A DNA stretch of 64,000 nucleotides from contig VWZS01002820.1 of assembly GCA_013397075.1 (NCBI GenBank), positions 1,161,248 through 1,225,247 of the forward strand, written 5' to 3'. This stretch comes from Rhabdornis inornatus (Eukaryota; Chordata; Aves; Passeriformes; Rhabdornithidae). The position numbers were made by a program, and so were the translations under genes. Numbering within the stretch: position 1 is the first letter of the stretch; every line of letters begins with the position of its first letter. Shown in pieces: positions 37,090 through 49,575 of the stretch. Under the pieces are notes generated by a model. The model had not been told where the DNA came from and ran no database searches. It worked only from the letters and a program-made list of their open reading frames with translations.

Positions 37090-37162
37090 TGGCAGGGGGT
37101 GAAACCAGATGGGCTTTAATGTCTCTTTCAAGCCAAACCATCCTGGGATTCTGTGATCTATT
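37090..37162 (+). mobile_element. CR1 LINE 3' tip
   Basis: Sense CR1 3' end: 'ggcagggggtgaaaccagat' to 'aaaccatcctgggattctgt', about 70 bp. Confidence 0.85.
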
Positions 37163-38587
37163 ATTTAAATTGATGTGATTAACACTAGGAGCAGCCAGCA
37201 GGGAGAGAGGGAAGGAAGGGCAGGGTGACAAAGTGGGTCCTTTGAACAGGAGAGGCAGGGTGAAAAAGAGACAGCATTTATCCAGATTTAGGCTAAACTT
37301 TAGGATTGGGGAATTATTCCCAAGGTCAGCATGTACAGCACAAGGAAAGAAGCACTGAACTGGATTAAAACTATTAAAACTTGGCTTAAGGACAAGGAAC
37401 ACAGAATGTCTTTAGAACACAGAAGAAAAGTGACTTTGCTGTCACTATGGCAGGGAAATTAAATCAGCACAAAATGTGTCTGGACACTGGAATCAAAAAA
37501 ACACCCAAACACCAAAACATCCATTTTAGGGCCATGGGTAAAGAGTAACTTCAGGACCAGCAAGACTCACGATGCTGCAGGGCAGTGAACAGTAATTACT
37601 GATTATTTTCCAAATATTACAACTTTTCCTTCTTCCCTTAAAAAATCCACTAGCTATGAAGCCATTAGGCCAAGTTTTAAGTGCTGAATGCTAAATTTTA
37701 CAAGGAAAAAGATTGATTCTTATTGCAGAAAGGAAATTTCTTTCAATAAAAGCATTGGACATCCTTACAGGACATCCCAATTATTGATTTTCATTATTTC
37801 ATTGCTCTGAGAGGTCTGACACAAAATTTAGGGTCAATCTTACTGATCTGAAGAAATATTTTAGTCATTTAAAGGAAAGATTTGGGTTTCCTGGACCTTT
37901 TTTTCCTTCATCACAAAGATGAACCCTGTCCCTGCACTCAGATTTTTAATTCTACATCAAATCCCATCACTGTATTAAACGTAAGAGAGAAAAAAAAGGC
38001 TGTCTCAAAGAGAATTAATTGAATTCTGAGTTCACCTTAGGGCTGAACCTTTGAAAAGCTAATTTGAAAAACCACTTATTGTCCTTAGTACCTATAGGAG
38101 ATGCACAACTAAAGGAATGATTTGGAAAATGTCAGCCTTTACAGGAAGAGGATGGAGCAAGTCTTTAATGAAAATTAACTTCTTCCATTCTTTTCCTTAT
38201 CTGTTGCCCTGAGTATAAACTCCAGAATTTAGAGGAGCAAAAAATAAGCACAAATCCTCTGAAATGCAAGAAAATTAAGAACTGGGAAGAGGGGAAATTT
38301 GGGGCTACCCCAAACAAAGGTAACAAAGGTCAATAGATGATGGAGCCAAGGGATCAGAACAGACTCGGAAGAGTTGAAGGCTGAAATTCTTGCAAAAATC
38401 AACCAGACCTTGCAGATAATAAATTTCTGAAGGGGTGAAAAAAAAATTAGATAACTCAGGACTTTTTAAGTCTTAAAACCTATGGAGCATTTCTCTAATC
38501 TAAGAACTTCCAGTCCAGTGAGCCTCAACTGATGAGCATCTCCTTATTGCCTGCTAGAATTGTGCTGTCTGAAATTCAGAATAAAAC

Positions 38588-38823
38588 AGCCACAGAATCA
38601 CAGAATCACCAAGGTCAGGAGAGTCCTTCAAGGTCATTGAGTCCAACCATCACCCCAGCAGCACCGGGATCACCCCTAAACCATGTTCCCAAGGGCCACG
38701 TCTTGATGTCTCCTGAACATTTCCAGAGAGGGTGACTCCAACACTGCCCTGGGCAACTTTTTCTGAAGCCTGACTTTCAAGGACAAAGGAATTTTTTCTG
38801 TTGTCTAATCTGAACCTCCCCTG
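38588..38823 (-). mobile_element. Older CR1 LINE 3' fragment
   Basis: Inverted copy beginning with two 8-bp tail units ('cacagaatcacagaatcacc'), then 'cattgagtccaaccatcacc' and 'ctaatctgaacctcccctgg'. Confidence 0.88.
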
Positions 38824-39019
38824 GTAAACATGGTAAGAAGGACAATTCCAAAATCATGCTTGAAGCTGAAGCCAAAGACAGAAGCTTAGAGAAGAGAAGC
38901 AGCTCAGATCTCCCAGGGTTTCTCTTTTTATTAATAAACTTGTCTTCCATGAGCCAGCCTGGCCTCCCCTTGAGCCCAGGTCAGCATTCAGCCCCACAGC
39001 ACTGCCTATCAAATTCAAG

Positions 39020-39396
39020 TCATAGAAGGAATCAGAGTTTGAGTGGGAATGAACTTTGAAAATCATCTTGTTCCACCCCCTGCCATGGGCAGGGACATCT
39101 TCCACTATCCCAGGCTGCTCCAAGGCCCATCCAACCTGGCCTTGGACACTTCCAGGGATCCAGGAGCAGCTACAGCTTCTCTGGGCACCCTGTACCAGGG
39201 CCTTGCCACCCTCACAATGAACAATTTCTTCCTAATATCCCACCTTGATTTCCCTTGTGCCAGCCTGAACCCATTCCTGCTTGTTCTGTCACTCCAGTTC
39301 CTATTGCAGGGTCCCTCTCCAGCTTCCCTGTATCCCCTGAGATCCTGGAAGGTGCTGTGAGGTCTCCACCCAACCTTCTTTTCTAGAGAAGAACCC
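39020..39396 (-). mobile_element. CR1 LINE 3' fragment
   Basis: About 375 bp of inverted CR1, from 'tcatagaaggaatcagagtt' through 'ggcagggacatcttccacta' to 'ggtctccacccaaccttctt'. Confidence 0.92.
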
Positions 39397-39939
39397 ATTT
39401 TGTCTGTTTTAACCCTGCCACCTCCTTGTATCAGCTAAGAGCTCCTCACCCTGGCACTGCAGAAGAAGCTGAACTGCTGCGTCTTCTTCACTCCCAGAAC
39501 TCTCACACTACATCTTACAAGTAGGTGTCTGTCCCAGCTTCTTCCTTCCTCACCTGGAAAAGTCTCTGTCCTGCTCTATCCTTTTTGGGACACTGTGCTC
39601 AGGACACCTGGATCTGTTCAGAGCTGCAGTGCTTTTCTCCCTGTTCTTTTCTCTATTTTCACTAATGAGTTCTAATGTTCCAGTCTCTTTTTATACATTT
39701 TTTTGGATCACCGAGCCAACCTTCACACTCTGTTCCCAGTTCCAACACCAGGATCTCATTCCCAAGTCAGGCCAGAGCTCATCATTTTATATAAAAGTTT
39801 AGGGCAATCCTTTCTGACATGTTTCACTTTATTTTAAAGCCATGCCTAATTTTATCAGCCACTTTATCACTGAGTCGCTTCGTCTTGCAAAGTCCTTCTG
39901 CAATTCTACAGTCAAGCCCTGGAAGTTCCATCCCAGGAA

Positions 39940-40048
39940 GTGTTAGGAAGATATGGGGGACATGGAGTAGTGGTGGGCTTGGCTGGGTTAATGGCTGGAA
40001 TTGATGATTTCAGAGAGTTTTTCCAACCTTTATGATTCTGTGATTATA
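39940..40048 (+). mobile_element. Older CR1 LINE 3' fragment
   Basis: Sense copy with 'gggttaatggctggaattga' and 'ttccaacctttatgattctg', the 3' end of an older subfamily. Confidence 0.75.
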
Positions 40049-40625
40049 TCCTTGTCTTTACAACCAGAATATTTTACATATATATTATATATATTATGAT
40101 TCTGTAATACCTCAGGATCAGAATTAGCTATTATTTCAGGAATTCAACCATTGAGATAATTCCCAAGATTCTCTAGCCTAGAGCTCTCCTCCACAACCTC
40201 CCTGTGTTTTAAACCTGATGATTTTTTGCCCTTGCCAGTGGCTGGCAAACATCCTCTCCCAGTCTCCCTGTATTTCCACTTGGAACAGCCCCTGTGCAAT
40301 CACACCAAACATGGCACATAAATATCTGTATTTCCTGCCTTCCAAGGTTTGTCCACAGTTTGATCCTGAGGCTGTTTCTGAAGTGATGCCTTTTTTCCCT
40401 GTAATGCAGGAATTTTTGACAGCTCTAAGAGCAACAGACAGGAGGGATCAGTGAAGCTCCCAATGGAATACGACAAACCAAATCACCTCCAGAGTGAGGA
40501 GAGCATCACTTCCTGTTGTTTCTGCTGAAATCCATATCAAGGAGAATCATGGACATTGGGAAGAGTTTAACTGCACTGAGACTACTGGGGGCATCTCCTT
40601 TATCCAAAGGACCTCCACGAGAAAG

Positions 40626-40950
40626 GAATCAGAGAACCACAAAATATCCTGAGCTGCAAGGACCCACAAGAATCATGGATCCAGCTCCTGGTCCTGCACA
40701 GACCCCCCAACAATCCCACCCTCTGCATCCCACCCTGTGAGCATTGTTCAAACCCTCCTGGAGCTCTGGCAGCCTCGTGGCTGTGCCCATTCCCTGGGGA
40801 GCCTGGGCAGTGCCCAGCACCCTCTGGGGGAAGAACCTTTCCCTGATCTCCAGCCTGACCCTGCCCTGGCACTCAAGCACTGCTCCAGCCATTCCCTGGG
40901 TCTGGTCCCTGCTCACAGGCAGCAGAGATTGGAGCTGCCTGTGCTGCCCA
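40626..40950 (-). mobile_element. CR1 LINE fragment, alternative subfamily
   Basis: About 325 bp inverted: 'aatcagagaaccacaaaata' near the 3' end, then 'ggatccagctcctggtcctg' and 'ccctctgggggaagaacctt'. Confidence 0.85.
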
Positions 40951-41382
40951 GTTTGGCTGGAAATCCCACTCGGTTCAAAAATTCCAGCCAGGAGAAATTC
41001 CAGAATAGCTGGAATAGTTACTACGGAAGAAATGTTCTCCATCACCTCTTGCACAACAGGATCACAAATCAATTTCCCTCTAGCACTGGAATTGCAAATA
41101 CTCTGTTCCACTCTGACCTTCTGTCACCCCTTAAACAATGGGGAAATGCAATCCCACTGTAGAGCTGTTTCCAAGGAATTGTCTGTCACCGGCTTAATGA
41201 CAGCCTGGCTGAAAGCACTCCTGGGATCACAGGGATAGATCCAAGGGATACAGAAAATGCTATACAAGAATACTCTTCAAAATCCTCTGTATTGCCCTGG
41301 CATGGTGTTGAAGCACATTTCTGTCACCAGCTCTGTGGGGAAGGCACCAAAACCATCCAAGGGATGCAAACCAATTATTTTT

Positions 41383-41460
41383 CATAGAATTCCAGACTGG
41401 TTTGGGCTAGAAGGACATTAAAGCTCATTCAGTTCCACCTCACCTTCCATTAGCCCAGCT
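41383..41460 (-). mobile_element. CR1 LINE 3' tip
   Basis: Inverted 3' end of about 75 bp: 'tcatagaattccagactggt' followed by 'ttgggctagaaggacattaa'. Confidence 0.85.
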
Positions 41461-42057
41461 TGTGAGAATGTATTCCCTATGAGCCATAAAATTCCTAGAT
41501 TCAAGGAAAAGTCCTATTAATAAGTCAGGCTACAAATGTTATTTGAAGCTGGTAATCTTATCTTGCCTTTTCCCTCTTCCCCCCTATTTTTAAAAAATAA
41601 TTTAATTGGAGCTTTTATTGAGATGCCCAAGTCACATAAATCCTCCCTAATTTCCCAAATACAATCAAATACAACAGACAGTGGTTTATGACTTGACCAG
41701 CCAAACTGGATGAAAACACACTCTAGAACTATCAATTTAATTAAGTAAATCAATATATCTATCAATTGAACAATCTAAATTCTAAAGTGATCAATTTAAT
41801 TTCACAGCACATAGGTGCCCACATGAAATCACCAAAACACTCCTCTATTTTTGCACCTGATGTTCTAAAAGTCAAAACATTTTTGTCACTAATACAATGC
41901 CATTAGAAATAGAAAATCAATTTTTGCAGGAGAAATAAAATGCTTTCCCTGATTTTGAATCTGACAAAGATGCATTTTCTTTAAAGGCGAGAAAATTTGA
42001 TGTAGTCCTGGGTAAGTAACATAGACCAGAGTGGTACAACAGAAATGGAAAAGGTCT

Positions 42058-42245
42058 GTGAAGGTGGGGAGGCTCTGACACAGATTCCCAGAGAAGCCGT
42101 GGCTCCTCCTGGATCCCTGGAAGTGCCCCAGGCCGGGCTGGATGGGGCTTGGAGTAGCCTGGGATAGTGGAAGGTGTCCCTGCCCATGTCAGGGGTGGCA
42201 CTGGATGAGCTTTAAGGTCCCTTTCAACTAGTCTGAGATTCTCTG
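42058..42245 (+). mobile_element. CR1 LINE 3' fragment
   Basis: Sense CR1: 'cccagagaagccgtggctcc' to 'ctggatgagctttaaggtcc' and 'gtctgagattct'. Confidence 0.92.
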
Positions 42246-42825
42246 CCCTTCATTAGTGTCAAAATACTTCCAGGTTTTTTTTGCTGTTACAACTCCCACA
42301 GGTTTATAGCAACTCTGAATGGACAAATGTCATGATTTTTCCTTGATTACTGGACATCAACCCACTGCAAATATTGAGGAGAAACTCCTACCACTCCTCA
42401 TCCTTTGCCTACTCCAAAAGTGAGTCCCTATGATCTGAATCACCCCAGCATAAACAAGTTTATCAAAATCAGCCCTTCCCCAGGTGTGGTAATTCTCCAA
42501 GGTACAGGAATTTCATCCATGAGCACTTCCCTGCCTGTGCCAGCACATCCAGCTTCCCATAGCCCATCCTCTTTGCAAATGGATAATAAGAGAAGTGTCA
42601 GTTTAGATTCTGTCTGACTGATAAATAACCTTTGCTCAAAGAGAAATGGAGCAAAGTGCATCAATTTGACTCATTCTCCCATTTGCCTCATGCTTAAAAT
42701 AAATAAAACTTGTCTGACGCTTTTTAGACCTGGTAACAAGAGCATAATCTCATGGCTACAGTGCAGTGGTCGTATCACTGTAATTTTAATTAAGCCCTTT
42801 CAGTTTAAAGGTTTAATTCAGATAT

Positions 42826-42849
42826 TGTGGCAGCCTTGGTGCTGCCACA
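42826..42849. other. Perfect 9-bp inverted repeat (short hairpin)
   Basis: 'tgtggcagc', a 6-nt loop, then its exact complement 'gctgccaca'. It is GC-rich inside AT-rich DNA. No function can be assigned. Confidence 0.8.
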
Positions 42850-43711
42850 TGGAAATTTCTATTAGAAGCCCCCAAAAATCCACTTCCTTTTTTTTTCTGT
42901 AAGGGTGTTGTAATAATGCTCATGTTTCTTGGCTAGCAACTTCCATAGGAGGGCAAAATTGGTTTTCTCCTTGCTTATAATCTAATATATTCCAGAGGTA
43001 GAGGAAGGCTGAAATCCAGCATTTCTTATTAGGATCTTTCTTTTTTTTATTGTCTACCTATTTGAGAATTCAACACTTATCAGCAATGCAGGTGAGTGGC
43101 CCCATTTCCTCTCCACCTTCCTTCCTGCATTCAAATATTCCTGTATTGACTTAACCACCTTTTCCATTTCACAGTTTTCCATAATATCTTAACAGGAGAA
43201 AAAAAAATTGATCTTCTCATATCAGAGGGAATATTTTAAAGATTAAATTGAGTATGTGCTGCAAAAATAGCAGATTTTCTGTTTGAAGGGAAACATCACA
43301 AGTTGCACCCCTTCAGATAAAACAGAATCAGATCCTACAACTGTGAGAAATGACACATGTGCAACACAAGAAGCTGAAAGTTTGATTTGGTACAAGCCTA
43401 AGCCATTATTCCAAAGGTCCCTGAAGGATACAGAATTAAAACTTTATTGTTTTAGCAGGTGGTACATTGCCATTCTACCAGATTGATCCTTTTCCTTACT
43501 GTTTTCTTATATTCCCTGACTGCACATTTACCACAGCAACAGAAACCTTTTAAATCCTATAAACACGGCCATTAATGGCCCAGGTTGCTATTTAGGCACA
43601 GGAAATACCCTCCCACACCAGTTAATTAATTTTTTAATCAATGTATTGTGCAGCCCAATTTTGGGAATAAAGGGCTTCAGGGCTTTAATTTGTAACTTCT
43701 TAGGATATTTA

Positions 43712-43850
43712 GAGTCATGGAATAGTTTGGGTTGGAAGGGACCGTAAAGCCCATCCAGTGCCCCCCCTGCCATGAGAAGGGGACACCTTCCACTATCCCA
43801 GATGGCTCCAAGCCCCGTCCAACCTGGCCTTGGACACTTTCAGGGATGGG
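43712..43850 (-). mobile_element. CR1 LINE 3' fragment
   Basis: Inverted CR1 3' end: 'gagtcatggaatagtttggg' to 'ccttggacactttcagggat'. The next CR1 begins about 65 bp further on, in the opposite orientation. Confidence 0.92.
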
Positions 43851-43914
43851 CTGTGGTTTATGGCTTTTCCCAGCAATAGGAGCTGAATGGGAAGCAGGAA
43901 GAGCATTGGCAGCA

Positions 43915-44545
43915 GGTCAGGGAGGGATCCTGCCCCTCTGGCCAGCCCTGCAGGCACCTCTGGAGTGCTGTGTCCAGCTCTGGATCCTCAGCACAGCAGG
44001 GACAGGGAGCTCCTGGAGCGGGGCCAGCGGAGGCTGCGGCGCTGAGGAAGGGCCTGGAGCATCTCGGTGCCCAGGAAAGGCTGAGGGAGCTGGGGCTGTT
44101 CAGGCTGGAGAGGAGCCCCAGCTGAGAGGGGCCCTCAGCCCTGGGTGCCCCTGTGTGCAGGGAGGGCTCCGAGCAGGGCCCAGGCTCTGCTGCGGGGGCC
44201 CAGCAATGGCACCAGAGCCACGGGCAGGGACTGAGCCCAGCAATTCCCCCTGCACAGGAGGCACAACTTCTTCCCTGGGCAGTGCCCAGCCCTGAACAGG
44301 TTGCCCACTGAGGCTCTGGGGTCTCCTCCCTGGAGTTGTTGCAGAGCTGTGTGCACACAATGCTGTGCCCTGTGCTCTGGGATGGTCCTGCTGGAGCAGG
44401 GACATGGCACCAGGTGCCCTCTGAGCTCCCTTCAGCCTGAGCCAAACTGGGATCCTGTGAATATTCACTACTCAAATATGAATTATTCACTGCTACCCCA
44501 ACCTGACCCGTGCTGGGATTCTGTGAACATTCACCGCTCACACAG
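43915..44545 (+). mobile_element. CR1 LINE fragment, near-twin of 56.1 kb copy
   Basis: Sense CR1 body: 'ctggagtgctgtgtccagct', 'gctgagggagctggggctgt', to 'gcaccaggtgccctctgagc'. The 3' end carries a 66-bp imperfect duplication with two 'ctgggat(c/t)ctgtgaa(t/c)attcac' copies (44449 and 44515). About 10 differences over 430 bp separate it from 56149-56582. Confidence 0.88.
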
Positions 44546-44896
44546 TGACCTATATCCTAATGATCCTCTAGGATGGGCTGTGAACCAAACAAGTGAAATA
44601 GAAATCTGACAGAAGTAGCTGCGTTCTCAGGACAACAGGGCTCATAAAAAGTGAGGGGACAAGTGGTGCTGAGTTTGTTCACACAAGGTAACATGAAATG
44701 TTAGAACTCTGCCATGATTCATTCTTTTCACAAATGCTTCACACCCTTCTTCCCCCTGACGGTGCTAAATGATGCCTGACAGGCTAAAAGGAAGAGAAAA
44801 CTGCAGAAGAGACAAGCAGCCCCACCCCACATTTTCTCCAGAGATTTTTATTTTCCAAAGAATATAAAAGCACTGAAAAAATTCAGCCCAGATTAC

Positions 44897-45009
44897 CTTA
44901 ATAACCAAGTCAAACTTTTGGTGTAAATCCCTATTTATTGGCTTGAGGAGCGTCAGCTCAGCCGTTGTGAGATTCATATGGAAATATTGGGGATAATCCT
45001 CAGGAGTAC
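44897..45009 (-). CDS. PCDH15: PCDH15 coding exon B (EC3, middle)
   Basis: This exon is 113 nt. Two bases complete the split glycine and 37 codons follow. The acceptor is 'cttttttgcag' and the donor 'gtaatc', in phase 0. It encodes the middle of EC3: TPEDYPQYF, then TAELTLLKPINRD, then QKFDLVIK. INRD stands where most cadherin repeats have the calcium-binding LDRE motif; human has VNRD, so the variant is not peculiar to this genome. The segment HMNLTT holds an N-linked glycosylation sequon (NLT). I remember HMHPRT at this place in human, so the site would be a gain. Length and phase equal the human exon. Confidence 0.95.
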
Positions 45010-47940
45010 CTGCAAAAAAGAAATTGAGGTTTCAACAACTCTGAAAGGTTTAGTTCAGCGATGTGTTTATTTTACTCATTAATCATCAAAGGAACAAAGC
45101 CTAATTCTGGTTTTGAAAGGATAAAATATTGCCTTATGTGGACGTGGAGCTTAAGGATACTACAAAGTTATGTATTTAATATTATTATTTCTGTACTCTC
45201 CAGACGCACTAAGATTTCTCTCAACTGCGACTCCCTACGTACTTGATAACAACAGGAATATTATTAATAACGTATAAATAATATATAAAAATAATAACAC
45301 AATTAATACCAATATGATAACAACAGGTAAATTATTTTAAAAATCCTTCTGGGAAAAGTCTCTCCTCAGGGAGGAAGCACCAGACAAAATCTCAATTTAC
45401 TGTCAGTTGTAAATGGTGTTTTCATGGCTGTGGATTTCCAGAATATTCTTCCGGCCAGTGAAAACAGAAGCCTCAGAGGCTGAATGGATTTGGAAGCCCG
45501 TGGAAATGGAGAAAAGGCTGTGCCAGGCTGTCCCTGGCTGTGCCTGGCAGCTACAGCCCAAAAATATGCCTATGCCTAAACCAAAGGGTTCCAGCACCAC
45601 AACCTGGCAGAGGAGGAGGGGAAAATTCCAGCTACAGCAATTCTGAGGCCTGGGATTCTCAAAGAAATGGTGGAAAAGGGCCCAGAAAGCCCATGTGTTC
45701 CACACAGAGTGAACTCCAGCATTCCCAGCTCAGCAATACTGCGAGAGGACCCCAAAGAGCCAAAATTCTGATTGTAAAGTCTAAAATCTTGAGGGGTTTG
45801 GGTGTGGGAGCAGCCCTGTCAGCAGCTGAGGGCAGAAGGCACTCCTGGCTAAAGGGATAAGAGCCCCAGAACATCCCTGAGCCCAGGGTTGTGAGCCCCT
45901 AAAGCTGCCATGGGAGCAGCACAAACATGGCCCTGCCAAACCCTGAATCCAGCCAGGACTGAGGCATAGATTCAACACCAGGGAAGATCACTTTCCTCAT
46001 GAATGCTGCTGGTTTTTCTTCCCCTTACAAGTGCAATGGTTAGAAAGCACTTTCAGAAAGCCAGGAGATAAATTACTTCAATAATTTAATTTGCAATCCT
46101 CCAATGACAACCGTTTGCTATATAAATAAATTATACATGTATTTTTATATATGTTTTGGGTTTTTTCTGTGACTCTCTTAATCTGCACCTGTATCATTGA
46201 CCAAAATGCAGCAAAAGAACCACCATGGATTATTTTCTCTCTTATACCACCGGCACAAATGCAGAGCTTCAAGCTCCAAGTCCTGTATCCCCTTGCCTTG
46301 CCTTTTAATTTCAAGTTCTAATTAATTAATCTAATTTTCGAAGAGCACAAGGCACCCAGCGGGAACTCCAAACTTTTGACAGGTAACAGATTGCTGGTTT
46401 TAGAAGCTGCACATCACCAAGGCTGTTGCTGAAACTAAAAACTGTCACAAAATTAGGGACAAAATGCAAAAACTCTGAGAAAGGAGAACACAAGAGGTGC
46501 CCTAAAGGAGAACAAATATATGTGGAAGGAAGATAAGAGTCACAAAGGATCTACAGAAGGGAAGATGAGGCTAATACTGTGCAAGGATGTCAGGAAAGAA
46601 TCCAGGAAAAAAAAAGGAAAAAAAAAACAACCTGAAAAACTCCACTAACAACCAAAGCAACCTCAGCAGGTAAAGGAGGAAAAGGCAGCAAGGTGGATGA
46701 TAGAAAAGAAAAAAAATTAAGGGGTAACACACGTGGATGCCCAAATCCTGACTGGGATGCCTGCTCAGCTCCTGCCCACCTCAGGAAGAGCTCAGATTCC
46801 TGGATTCCTAAACTCTGGGAGCCAGGTTTTCCAGCAACAGGGATATCTGCTTCTGCATATACAAAACAATTTCCATTTTGACAGAGCAGAGCAGCTCTCA
46901 GTCCACTTTTGCCTGCTCTGAAATCCAGGGATGAGCTCCGAGTATCCTGGCTCCAGAAATTCCATGAGTTTGGAGAGGCTGAGGGATCAAAATGTGGGGG
47001 GCCAGCAAGGGGGAGCAGGAAAGGACTCCTCAATTTGCTTTTCCCAGAGCCAGAGGAGGTGTTCTGTGGGACCTAGGGCTTGAAATGGAACAGGACCAGA
47101 GAGGATCTCCCTTCCCAAAAGTTAGTGTGCATTTTTGGCTCTTTCTTTAAAATATCAACCAAAAGTGTCCAAAACTGGCAGCAGAAATCACAGAGCCAGT
47201 TGCAAGAGCAAAAAGCTGATGACTGAAAGGAAAATCCAGCTTTTCTCAAGGATTTTCCCCAGAGAAAAATAAAGGCTTCAAATTACTCCTAAAAATAATA
47301 TTTTACTAGTAATTTACTATTAAACATAATACATTTTACTATTAAAAATAGCAGTATTTTCTGGTAAAAATAATAAAATTTACTGGTAGAATCAATAACA
47401 TTGCTGATAAAAATAAAGTGAGGGGCATTGCTTCACACCCGGATAAGCCCAGGGAATGCAGGTGTATTGCAAAGACCCAAAGAAATAAACATTTCCAAAA
47501 TCCAAGGATTGGAAAAATTAATGTATTACCAAAAAAAAAAAAAAATTTCCAAATATCCCGTTCCCAAATGTTAAATATATCAAATATCCACAGTGCCCAG
47601 TGCATGTGCCTTGCACAGGTGGGCAAAGAAAGAAGGGAAAAGAAGAACCAAATAAAACTGAGTCAAATTAAATAAAACTTAAAATCATTCCAATAAGTAA
47701 CTTATTCCTTCATTCCACAGGCACAGTTCAAACCTCCTAGTGTTTAAAAAACAGACATTCCCAAAGAGATCAAGGAGAAGGAGGTTTAGATCTAAAGAAA
47801 AGGGGGGAGAAAATCCACATAATGAGAAATATCTGCAAGACCCATTTCCTGTGGAACTACTTAATATTTTCTGAGGCTAAAACAGAAATAGCAAATCTTT
47901 GGAGAGATGAAGGCAGACTTAAAATTCAAAAATAAATCCC

Positions 47941-49575
47941 TTGGAAGAGCACAGGAGAGGGAAAATAAGAAAAATAAAAAGAGAGAACCAGAAAAGAGTG
48001 GGAAAAAAAAGTGAGTGAAAGGTGGGGGGAAAAAAGAAGATAAAAAGAAGAAAACGGAAAAAATAAGGGGGAAAATGAATCTTTAAAGAAAGAAAATAGA
48101 AAGTAGAAAAAAAGAAACAAGAAAAAAAGAAATGAGGAAAAAAGACAGAAAAATTAAGAAAGAAATAAAAAGAAAGAATACAGAAGGAAAAGAGAAAGAA
48201 AAAAGAGGGGAAAAGGAAAATATAAGGGAAGGGGAAAGAAGGAAAAAATTAGAAAAAAGGAAGGAAAGAAAAAGGAAAATATAAGTGGTAAAGAAGGAAA
48301 AAAGAAAAGAGAAGGAAAATACGATAGAGAAAAAATAAAGAAGAAAAAAAGGCAAAAAAAGAAAATAGAAGGAACAGAGAAGGAAATTAGAAGAAAAAAA
48401 GAAAAGGAAGTAAAAGGAAAAGGATTAGGGGCACATGAAGTTAAAAAGAAGAAAAGGAGAAACTAGGAAAAAAGATATAAGGAAAAAGAAGAAAGGAAAA
48501 AAGAAAGAAAGAAGAAGGAAAAGAAGAAAATATGGGGAAAAGGAAAAGAAAAGAAAAGAAAAGAAAAGAAAAGAAAAGAAAAGAAAAGAAAAGAAAAGAA
48601 AAGAAAAGAAAAGAAAAGAAAAGAAAAGAAAAGAAAAGAAAAGAAAAGAAAAGAAAAGAAAAGAAAAGAAAAGAAAAGAAAAGAAAAGAAAAGAAAAGAA
48701 AAGAAAAGAAAAGAAAAGAAAAGAAAAGAAAAGAAAAGAAAAGAAAAGAAAAGAAAAGAAAAGAAAAGAAAAGAAAAGAAAAGAAAAGAAAAGAAAAGAA
48801 AAGAAAAGAAAAGAAAAGAAAAGAAAAGAAAAGAAAAGAAAAGAAAAGAAAAGAAAAGAAAAGAAAAGAAAAGAAAAGAAAAGAAAAGAAAAGAAAAGAA
48901 AAGAAAAGAAAAGAAAAGAAAAGAAAAGAAAAGAAAAGAAAAGAAAAGAAAAGAAAAGAAAAGAAAAGAAAAGAAAAGAAAAGAAAAGAAAAGAAAAGAA
49001 AAGAAAAGAAAAGAAAAGAAAAGAAAAGAAAAGAAAAGAAAAGAAAAGAAAAGAAAAGAAAAGAAAAGAAAAGAAAAGAAAAGAAAAGAAAAGAAAAGAA
49101 AAGAAAAGAAAAGAAAAGAAAAGAAAAGAAAAGAAAAGAAAAGAAAAGAAAAGAAAAGAAAAGAAAAGAAAAGAAAAGAAAAGAAAAGAAAAGAAAAGAA
49201 AAGAAAAGAAAAGAAAAGAAAAGAAAAGAAAAGAAAAGAAAAGAAAAGAAAAGAAAAGAAAAGAAAAGAAAAGAAAAGAAAAGAAAAGAAAAGAAAAGAA
49301 AAGAAAACCAAAAGGTTATGGAGGAAGGGAAAAAGAAGAAAAATATAAGGGAAAAAGAAGGATAATAAGAAAAGTGAAAAGAAATAGAAAGAAGAAAAAA
49401 TACAGAGAGGAAAAAATAGAAGAATGAAGGAAAAGACATGGAAAAGAGATGGAAAAGAGAAGAAAAAAGAAAGTGAAAAAGAAAGAATGAAGTAATAGAG
49501 AAAGGAGAAAAAAGTAAAGAAGGAAAAAGGACAAAAGAAAGAAGAAAAATGAAAGATAGAAAAAGAAAAGGTCCC
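47941..49575. repeat. Purine-rich (GA/A) tract, about 1.6 kb
   Basis: The plus strand is almost exclusively A and G. Degenerate 'gaaaga', 'ggaaaa' and 'aaaaag' runs flank the pure pentanucleotide core on both sides. The gene's transcript is the complementary, pyrimidine-rich strand. Long open frames of K/R/E or F/S/L across it follow from composition and are not genes. Confidence 0.95.
48543..49307. repeat. Perfect (GAAAA)153 pentanucleotide microsatellite
   Basis: 765 bp of uninterrupted 'gaaaa' units: every printed 60-base line in the block is identical. On the transcribed strand it reads (CTTTT)n. No single substitution is seen, which implies recent expansion or strong homogenisation. The true length may differ from the assembled length. 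Confidence 0.98.

Larger units (their letters stand above)
32452..44896 (-). other. PCDH15: PCDH15 intron between exons B and C
   Basis: This is the longest complete intron here, at 12445 bp. It holds eleven CR1 fragments between 32.9 and 44.5 kb. It also contains short duplications at 36.2-36.5 kb, an A/C-rich simple-sequence tract at 36.73-36.87 kb, a G/T-rich tract at 35.47-35.56 kb, and a perfect 9-bp hairpin at 42826-42849. No exon is evident. Confidence 0.9.

Noticed and set aside
42826..42849. Hairpin as a microRNA gene
   Set aside because: The stem is only 9 bp and the flanks do not extend the pairing.
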